A stretch of DNA of 64,000 nt, taken from Albugo candida (Eukaryota > Oomycota > Peronosporomycetes > Albuginales). Below, in pieces: positions 55,985-64,000 of the stretch. The notes beneath the pieces were generated by a model that saw only the letters and a program-made list of their open reading frames with translations, was not told the origin of the DNA and did not search any database. The position numbers and the translations under genes were made by a program. How positions within the stretch are numbered: position 1 is the first letter of the stretch; each line of letters starts with the position of its first letter. Where the stretch lies: the NCBI GenBank assembly GCA_040437565.1, contig JBDOQK010000029.1:124001-188000 (forward strand). Reading direction: 5' to 3'.

Positions 55985-57912
55985 CCGAATTATATGCCCT
56001 CATCGGCTACACAAACCATTTGAAATGAAACTCGTCGCCCAGAGACTCGGGGGCAAGACGTTCTGCCAGAGCAAAATTTCTCTCCCGGAATGCAAGCACT
56101 GACGATAGACTTTGGTTGAGAGCATCTTCCGGTTCAGATCGTTGGACGGGCACAAGCGGGTTGAAGTATTTCAAGTGAGTATACCTATCGTTGGCCAGCT
56201 TGATCGACTTGTGGCTCCAGTCACCCGTCCTTGTACAAAAGTCGTATTGTGGCATAAACTTCAATCCCTGATAAGCTACGAATGGATCACCTTCAATATG
56301 TAGTCGATCTTTTCCGGAATCATGAAATACGGAATGCGGAATCGTGTAAATCTCGGCTTCAAGATGATGCACCCGTGCTCCAGAGCTACAAAGAACATTT
56401 GCAAATCATGCTTATTGACTCCAAGCAGCTTGGAAGCATGAGTTCCAGCACAAGCACATCCGCCCCGTGTTTGTAGGCCAAATAGATCATTTGATAAAGC
56501 ACAGACAAAGTTAAAATGCAAAAAGAGATTTTCACAGCGTATCAAAAAGGAGGAATGGGTAGTTGAGGAGCATTTTGGCTTCCCAGTACAACAATTTTCT
56601 TATGTTTTGATAGAGAGGGAACGGACTTGTTTGACAATGACTTCCTCCAGCTCCGATGCGTTCGTGGCCTATTTTTTGTTTGGTCCGAAAAGCAAGGATC
56701 AATCGTATGACACCAATAGCACTGCAAGGACCATCACTGGTCTCATCTTGAGGTATCCAGTGCTGCTGTGACTGATCTTTGAGCATCTTCCATTCTTTGC
56801 CGTCGAGCGATAATGAAATCTCTTCGTGACAATTAGAACACGTGGCGATCCAGGTCCGCCGACAATTTTGCCACCCAGGAAGAATATTGCGTATTTCGAT
56901 ACATCTGCAACACAGGTGGAACGAGGATTCATATCGATGACTTTGCATGGAGCTGCGGTCGCACAATCCCGAAGCCCTAATACTTCAAAGTCGTGCAAAA
57001 GTGTTGTGATCGAATCCACTTTGGTAAGCACTCCTGTGATATTAGAATCTACAGAGAACACCCCAAAATCTTGACAAATTTACTGGCGTGATGCTGCAAA
57101 TTCACGGCGGAGTGCGAATGCATCAACAATGCCTGTTTTATCGTGCGGTATGTATACAAGCTCAGCGCTGCTTTCACTTCATGGCAAAGTATTGAACCTG
57201 ATGCTCAAATGGCCCGATGAAAAACATAGGTCGAGCTGAACCCCGTCGCTTTCATTTCTTAGAAGGAAATCCATCCTTAGCAATTGTACGAAACGGATTA
57301 TTGCAGAGGGGGCTCCAGGCCCGGTAAAATGTAACTTATCCTGCGCATTTTGAATATATATCGGCATTTACTGCTTCCGCAATCGTTTTTCAAGCATCAA
57401 TTTCGAGTTCTTTGACTGTCTCGATGGCTGATATGCTGATTGCTGTTCTGATAAAACCGGGAATACTTTTTCCCGTATCACATTCTCGACCGAACCTAGA
57501 CATCTTCCTGAAGCGGTGTAGTCCGCATATAACAAATGCTTACGACCAAATGGAGTCTCAAACAATAGATTTCGACCGACTATCTCGGAGGTGATGTATG
57601 CGTGAATCATGTACAAATAGAGGCAACAGTAAGCATGTGATTTGCGTTTGAGACAGAGACTCGACCAGCTTTTACGCTGCGCATCAAACTTCTACATGAT
57701 GTCAGCATTCTGAATTTTGAGACTGGCTACACAAAGGGAATCCGCCATTCACCAGAGCATCGATATAACCATTCAATACATGGATCACAACATTATACAT
57801 CATAGTTGCCAGATCATTTGTTTAAATGCAGAGATCATAGGGTTCTACGTTCTTATTCTCAGGTCCTGAATGCCAGCTGGTCGATAGACTGACACGCAAG
57901 TAACACTGAGAC
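55985..57912 (-). pseudogene. Aminotransferase class V pseudogene, copy B
   Basis: Minus-strand pieces match copy A and the class V family: TPFGRKHLLYADYTASGRCL (near 57560), KLHFTGPGAPSAIIRFV (near 57330), SNITGVLTKVDSITTLLHDF (near 57050), CATAAPCKVIDMN (near 56950) and IVGGPGSPRVLIVTK (near 56840). Further C-terminal pieces reach DEFHFKWFV near 56010. Several frames are used in turn, so it is not functional. It keeps the canonical order and lies directly downstream of the DAHP synthase pseudogene, tail to head on the same strand. Confidence 0.7.
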
Positions 57913-57918
57913 GGTATC

Positions 57919-59110
57919 TCAATTGGGTTCCTGGTTCTGACTTCGCTTTGCCGCAACAGCACGTGCTAGTCTTCGTAGAACAATTTCGGTATCGTTCCAA
58001 TTGATGTAGGCGTCAGTGATGGATTTTCCGTACACAAGTTTGGACTTGTCCTGCGTTAGAGATTGATAAAGATTAACATTCCCGGCTTCGATGAGTTGAG
58101 CAATGTACTCTGCAACTTTGATCTGATTTGAATGAATCTTTTGCGAGTTACCATGAGAGCAGTCAATCATAATTTTTGCTGGTAACTTGGCTCGATTTAG
58201 CATATGTACCGCTTCCGTGAGATATTCTTCTTCATAATTCGGACCATCTTTACCACCTCTGAGAATCACATGACAGTTTTTGTTTCCTTTGATCATCAGA
58301 ATTGACGTGAGTTCGTGCTCGTTCAGCCCGAGGAAGTTGTGTTGACTCGAGGCTACTAACGTAGCGTGCACTTCGATCTTGATATCACCTCCTGTGCCAT
58401 TTTTGAACCCCACTGGCATTGAAAAGTCGGACGTTACTTCGCGATGCAGTTCAGCCTCTATTGTACGTGCCCCGATGGCTCCCACGACACCAAATCCCAT
58501 ATAAATTACGTTGAAATCGTATCCAGGAACACTAACGCCACCGGTACAACTAGTGCGTTGATATCAAGCAACAACTTTCGCGCCACACGAACGCCTTTAT
58601 TGATGTTGAGCGATGAGCCCAAGTCCTGGTCATTGATTATCCTATCCATCCGATGATGGTGGGCGGTTTACCACTATAAGTTCGTACCATAATCAGCAAT
58701 TCACCAGATCATTCTTCCTGTAAAGGCCTCAAAAGTTTAGCTATGCGCACGAGTGGAAAGAGCAGTGAACATCAATGAGATTCGTGCGATAAAAGCGAGG
58801 CATTGCCGTAATCCATAGCTGCGTCGACGTCATCTATCGAGCATGGTCCAACAACCACGATTGGAGCAATCGTCACGCCGTGTAAAATATCGCAAACTTG
58901 TTCTCGGACGCCCATAAGCTATCGAGAAACGTCATTATGTGTAGGTGCAATTTGGCGACGTATTTGCTCACCGTTTTATGGACCGAGCAGCTAACTGGAA
59001 GCTCTCCACAAACAAGTGCGGAGGGATAAGAAGTCGGATCATTGTGACATGCAAATCTTCTAGTTTGGCACGCCTGGAAACGTTTGCATTTTCGTCTTCA
59101 GCCCTACAAT
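57919..59110 (-). pseudogene. Class I DAHP synthase (AroG-type) pseudogene
   Basis: Parent enzyme: condenses PEP and erythrose-4-phosphate, the first shikimate-pathway step. In order: VVVGPCSIDDVDAAMDYG (near 58850, keeping the metal-ligand Cys), GKPPTIIGW (58660), INDQDLGSSLNINKGVRVAR (58630), then the long frame 58500-57919 with GAIGARTIEAELHREV, MPVGFKNGTGGDIKI, HVILRGGKDGPNYEEE, MIDCSHGNSQK and VYGKSITDAYINW. A frame change lies after IIGW, a stop and another frame change near 58500. About a dozen residues around the conserved G-V-M-x-E-S segment, which holds the Glu metal ligand, are missing. Its last codons recur in segment A. Confidence 0.8.
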
Positions 59111-59684
59111 TTGATTTCAACCAATCGTTTCGGTGTGCACAGTAGCTAAATGACGCGATTGCTACGCTAAATTTTCAGTACGGTGAGGAGCGAGCGGTAC
59201 AGGAGTTACTTCAATGACTTCTGATTGTTGTGGCAGCATTCGCGCACGCAAAAATCTGTCCATATCTCAGCAACAAATATCTCAAAAATCAAAAATCTGG
59301 TACCTGTGCGCAGCCAAGAATCACAGCTATGAAGCAAATGTACTGATAGTTGAGACATGGAATGTCAGTAAATTCAATTCTGGCTCGCAAGACGCTGATT
59401 AAGTTGCACAGCCTTTTCCTGTGATTTTGTTGATAATCATTACAGACTGCAGAAATGGATTCTGATACTCTGAGCCGTTTATCGATGCATGTTTGGTCTT
59501 GTTTCCTTTGAAGTATCCTGTAAATATCCAAACCGAGGGGCTTAAATTGCGATTCAAGCTGGCGTCCTTTGACTTGTAGTGGAAATGGTCACAACGTTTT
59601 GACAAACATGAGTTCGTCATTCTCTGCAATGACTACAAGCGCAATATACCGTATTTAAAAGGCTCTCAACAAAGGAAAAGGAGC
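59111..59684. other. No recognised gene
   Basis: Two overlapping minus frames (59289-59531, 59399-59629) lack motifs and are probably chance. Spacer between the DAHP synthase pseudogene and coiled-coil segment D. Confidence 0.4.
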
Positions 59685-61493
59685 CTGCAAGGATGAGTTT
59701 AAAACTACCAGTATCGTAAAATAACTTATATTAATTACGATTATGTGCTATGACTTGACTCAGTTGCAACTGAACTGTTACTTCATGTACCAATAATTCT
59801 TCAGCTCAATTTTCCAAACCTCTCGCATGATCGCGTAATGACGTGATAGGACCATTGCAAAGATGCGCTTGATCTCCATGAAGTTTTGCTATTGTGTAAT
59901 GACGTGGCGGGGTCCTTGCAAAGGTGCGCTTGATGTCCAGGAAGTGTCGCTATTGCGGAATGACGTGATAGGGCATTGCGAAGATGCACTTGATGTCCAT
60001 GAAATGTCGATATCTGATTGTAGTTATTAATCCAAGCTGCTTGAGTTCCAATCCGACACGATGTACCGCTTCTCGTCACTTTAATTTACATTCAAAGACC
60101 TATCCAGCTGCATTTGCAAAAGCTCCTTATCGTACTCACATTCCTTGAGTTTCATTTCCATTATGTACACTTGCATCCACAATGACGTGATGAGGCCATT
60201 GTCGCGATGCATTTGCTATCCATGAACTGCCACTCTTTGGTAGCACTCAATATTTCCAGTGTCTTCGGTTGCAGCTGCGTCTGTTGGATTGAATTCTTTG
60301 CCTGCTTTTATCGCATCCAAGAACGCGAGCTGATTCTTCATAATATTTGCAAAGTCTTCAAAGATTGGCCTTAACTTGACAACCTCCATTTTTTAATTCC
60401 ACGTTTTCTTTCATCATATTCTTCATCTTGATTTCATCCTCTTCGTACTGTAATCGGTAGAATCGCTCCCTCGAGTTGCTTTGGTTGCCCGTGGTCGTTG
60501 TTTGAACTCCAATTGTGACGAAAGTCTTGGTACCACGCGTCTTCTGCAAATTGTACAATTGATTTTGTTGCGCTTTCATATATACCTTCATGTCCTGGAA
60601 CATTGGCTTTGGCTTTAGCAAATCAAGCTTGAGCTGTTTGAGTCCATCCGTAAGTTGCTTCAACTGAGATTGATCTCTTTCGTGAATCCTCATCGCATCG
60701 TCCAGCTTGCTTTGATATATAACCTTGCATTTTCAACTAGCGTCCAGCTTCGATTCGAGTTCGTCGACATCCGTCTTGAGCTTGCACACTTCTTTAGAAG
60801 CTGAGTCGTTTTATCCATCAATGTGCGCGACAGCTGCGCATTATCTTTCTTCAGCCGTACATTTTTGTCCAGACGCGCTTGAGTTGCCATTGTTGGTCTT
60901 GGACGGGCGACGGGTCTTCGTTGATTCCACAGCTGCACCCATCCTACGGACGGAATTAGGGCCACGAGTCATCACCTGAGATGCTCATCTTGTTGTAGTA
61001 GCCCATACTGTATTTCTCCCAGGGGCGCGAGCAGGGTGACTTTCGTCCAGTTGGTTTGACCTCGAGCGGAAGCCGTGGTCGATGTCGTTTCGTTTGTGAT
61101 GTGTTGGCGCGCGCCGCTCGTGTCGTTCTCGTTCTTGGTGTTTGTGTTGGTCGAACCGCCCGCTGTGGTGTTGGTGTCTGCGCAGACGCCTGTCTTGGTT
61201 GCGCTCGTAGCACATACCCACCGCCGACACGCTTCATCGTCGACGGTCTCGCATTCTTCCTCGCTGGTGCAACCATATTTGTTGTCGCGGTCTTTCGCAC
61301 TCGTTACATTCGTAAAATAATTGGTTGACTTAGAGCGAGTATGACTGAGGAAAGTCGTGAGTACACATATTGCTCTGACCTCCCAAGTCTCTTAGCATGA
61401 TGCTGCATGCTGATTGGAGAGATCACCTCATGTTACATGCCGGATATTGAGGGAACTGAGTCGATATCGGCGTCGGCACGTGGATTATATCGA
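59685..61493 (-). pseudogene. Decayed coiled-coil protein gene, copy D
   Basis: Counterpart of copy C in the same orientation. Starts MATQARLDKNVRLKKDNAQL (60890), continues SQLKQLTDGLKQLKLDLLKP (60660), NSRERFYRLQYEEDEIKMKN (60460) and QLAFLDAIKAGKEFNP (60330). An upstream Arg/His-rich exon with KYGCTSEEECETVDDEACRR lies near 61260. Heptad-like charged repeats predict coiled coil. Frames change within it, so it is probably also a pseudogene, though parts are longer than in C. Flanking sequence such as AAAACTACCAGTAT near 59700 also matches C (near 512). Confidence 0.5.
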
Positions 61494-61710
61494 TAGGTGT
61501 ATTTCACTTTGAGTGTTCTTCTACATTGAGTGCTCGATGCGAAGGACACGCTGAATGACATACACCCGTCAATGCCCAAATGCATCAGTTGCACATATCG
61601 ACTCCGTTCCCTCAGAAATCCGGCATGTACAGTACTATGAGGTGGTCTCTCCAATCAGCATGCAGCATGCAGCATCATGCTAAGAGTCTTGGGAGATCAG
61701 GGCAATAAGT
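61380..61710. repeat. Imperfect inverted repeat
   Basis: CTCCCAAGTCTCTTAGCATGATG..., 61380-61470, recurs as its reverse complement at 61605-61705 with scattered changes and a duplicated GCATGCA. The loop is about 135 bp. The left arm belongs to segment D, the right arm is a second copy facing the other way. Confidence 0.65.
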
Positions 61711-61755
61711 ACGAACCAATGTTTCTCATCATATTTGTTCAAAACCAACTATTTT

Positions 61756-61855
61756 NNNNNNNNNNNNNNNNNNNNNNNNNNNNNNNNNNNNNNNNNNNNN
61801 NNNNNNNNNNNNNNNNNNNNNNNNNNNNNNNNNNNNNNNNNNNNNNNNNNNNNNN
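61756..61855. other. Assembly gap 16, flanked by 258-bp unmerged overlap
   Basis: A run of 100 N; 61498-61755 equals 61856-62113. Confidence 0.95.
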
Positions 61856-62352
61856 TGTATTTCACTTTGAGTGTTCTTCTACATTGAGTGCTCGATGCGA
61901 AGGACACGCTGAATGACATACACCCGTCAATGCCCAAATGCATCAGTTGCACATATCGACTCCGTTCCCTCAGAAATCCGGCATGTACAGTACTATGAGG
62001 TGGTCTCTCCAATCAGCATGCAGCATGCAGCATCATGCTAAGAGTCTTGGGAGATCAGGGCAATAAGTACGAACCAATGTTTCTCATCATATTTGTTCAA
62101 AACCAACTATTTTTTTTTACGAAAATAGCGGCGGCTTGCATATGCACGTGCTTTGTGGATCTGTTGTACTAATGTATAGTATGTTAGAATGTAACTGCAG
62201 TGATTCATTTTAGTTATGTAACACGGTTAGAATGACACAAGGAATTAATGCACGAATATGTTTTCAAATTTAATCACAGTGTATTTGCAAAAGTGCAACT
62301 TATACATACTTCAATACACTCGCTTGAGTCTATTTGGTACAGGTCGCCTTAT

Positions 62353-63720
62353 GGAATTTTACAGTTTGTTGGCTGATGAGATCTGCATATTCCATGTGGT
62401 GTAACTTTGACCAATGGTGTTGCTACTTTAAATGTGCTGAATTGTGACATTGACAGCGTTGAGCACAGCATTCCGTTTTCTGCATTCCAGTAAACCTAAC
62501 TCAATGACCGTTCTTTTCCATTACTTCCTGAGACTGGCATATCTGTCCGCCAATTGCATTCTTTTAAGACCAATGCCGTTCCTCCTACCAATGTGTGAAG
62601 ACGAACATCTGAAAGAGATTGTAGGATTTTTGCTGTGTAGAGCAGTGTGCGATGCATTGCCTAAGGTACTGCGTCGGAGAGCTCGGGGGTGTTGTTTCAG
62701 TTGCCTTACGCGAAGAGCTAATTGCCAATTCCTATTGTCGTCCTAGGACTTCTGTTGAAGTCGTTTGGTCCATAACGCGTTGGATGCAACAAAGCGCTTA
62801 TCTTTCAGTTGAGGCTCTCGAAAATTTCACTGTTTTCAGGCCAGTTGTTGAACAAAATCCTGTTGCCTAAGCTTTGTAGATGATCACTCAAATGTATGAC
62901 CGTGGAGAAATGAGTTCTTATTAGACGATGGAAGGCATCCGTATGGATAGTGATGTGAGTTATTCGAGGCATTGTCATCCAGTGCTGCAAAAGGGCCATC
63001 AACTTCAGATATGATCGACTCTTATCGTAATTGGATATCCATAATCAATTTGGGTGATTTTGTATCAAACAGTCTGCGTATCGGTGACATGTAACAAACA
63101 TTCGTATTAAAGGGAGCACGTTGGCTGCATCCAAAGGAATTTGAGAGTTTTCATTCGTTCAGACCGTATAAGCGGGATGCAGTGGACCGGAGGGAGCAGC
63201 TTGAAATATGCTAGCGCCATCCAACCTTCGAAATCCCTGAACAATCATATCAATTTTCACTCAAAAGACGGTATACATCAAATGATTGGACATCCTATCG
63301 CACCCCATTTCTATGAATAAAATCAGTTCACAAGCATTGCAGTTCATACGTTCATTAAAGGAGTGTTTTTATTTCAGAATAGGTTCGAGGATGGTTCGCG
63401 AGGACCTCTCTCGTCCCGATGAAAAATGAACTCGCATACGTAATTGCATTATCACTCGCGTATCGAATCTCTCTGTTCTTCAATCGAACCAATTAACAGC
63501 AATTACTTGAAGCGCATCTTACCTTCTGGAACTACGTGCACATGTACCGGTTTGGTCGACTTGGAGCGCAGAAGACACACATAATGTGCAGATTGGATGC
63601 ATTAGTGGATTATCAGCTCATAGGTGCTTTGGTGATGCATCAAATATTGGAAGAGCAACAGCCGCTGTGAAAGGATTGCTGTCGACCGACCACTTCGGAG
63701 TGACGGCAGTTTCTATTCTT
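62353..63720 (-). pseudogene. Decayed inverted copy of the gene X - CEP120 5' region
   Basis: The reverse complement matches about 42880-44679. Examples are the TATGGAATATGCAGATCTCA block (62375), AATTGCCAATT/CGAAGAGCTAA near 62720, GCGAGGACCTCTCTCGTCCC (63400), AACTCGCATACGTAATTGCA (63430), and the GAAGACACACAT..TGTGC and GGTGATGCATCAAA blocks near 63570-63640. CEP120 exon-1 sequence is at 62353-62790 and gene X beyond it. Frames are broken throughout. Confidence 0.7.
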
Positions 63721-63945
63721 GGATGGTTTGGAAAGACCAGGAGAAGAGATGAAACCGTCATAGCGGGTAGATAATGACAAAAAACACTTTTACATTTGCA
63801 CTGGCATCATTCCTGTGAACATCAAACACAATTTGTAGCCCCAAAAACTTGCTCAAGCGGATGGATGTGTAAATAAACATTAGGATGAAAACAAGCATAA
63901 TGTGTTGCATTCGCTGGCACGGAAACTCGAAATTATTTGCAGCAC

Positions 63946-64000
63946 NNNNNNNNNNNNNNNNNNNNNNNNNNNNNNNNNNNNNNNNNNNNNNNNNNNNNNN
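63946..64000. other. Assembly gap 17, running off the window
   Basis: Ns from 63946 to the end. The far flank is not visible. Confidence 0.95.

Noticed and set aside
59289-59629. Two overlapping minus-strand ORFs as genes
   Set aside because: No motif, no conserved counterpart in segment A or C, and length expected by chance.

Overview
The window looks like nuclear DNA of a stramenopile, most likely an oomycete. Core eukaryotic genes (PPP4C, CSE1/exportin-2, a cyclin, CEP120) are cut by short GT-AG introns of roughly 45-60 bases. CEP120 implies a centriole-bearing organism. The repeats are Ty1/copia, Ty3/gypsy, LINE-like, Mutator-like and Tc1/mariner-like relics, as in plant-pathogenic oomycetes. 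No database search was possible; an Albugo-like white rust is only a guess from moderate AT content and short introns.

The sequence is a draft scaffold with 17 runs of N: 16 are 100 bases long and the last runs off the window end. At 12 of them the bases before the gap recur directly after it (34 to about 1,720 bp), so these are contig ends that overlap but were not merged. Every apparent tandem gene duplication beside a gap (the copia RT, purF, CSE1, PPP4C, CEP120, the 41.5-kb ORF, the 53.5-kb gene) should be read as one copy.

Layout. 0-10.4 kb: decayed coiled-coil gene C and relics of copia, gypsy and LINE type. 11.1-21.6 kb: duplicated segment A (end of a DAHP synthase, an aminotransferase class V pseudogene, a ~215-bp tandem repeat, a decayed copy of an unknown gene, a small TWxGCGxHIE protein), interrupted by a complete-looking mariner-like element and a 2-kb Mutator-like element. 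22.2-33.3 kb: intact gene-dense island with cyclin, ankyrin protein and PurF on +, then CSE1 and PPP4C on -. 33.4-35.5 kb: small unrecognised genes. 35.9-40.6 kb: copia relic with both LTRs, perhaps in a host intron; then a ~700-bp MITE. 41.5-51.5 kb: two unrecognised minus genes, CEP120 and a heme-oxygenase-like gene. 51.6-59.1 kb: inverted partial CEP120 copy, then segment B, the inverted counterpart of A without its insertions, ending in a DAHP synthase pseudogene. 59.7-61.5 kb: D, direct counterpart of C. 62.3-63.9 kb: decayed inverted copy of 42.8-44.7 kb.

The main biological signal is this nest of diverged segmental duplications. A and B are inverted relative to each other about 31-46 kb apart, C and D are direct copies about 59 kb apart, and a decayed inverted copy of the gene X-CEP120 block is split by about 10 kb that holds B and D. 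The 22-33 kb island performs ordinary cellular work (purine synthesis, importin-alpha recycling, PP4 signalling, cell-cycle control) and shows no sign of decay.
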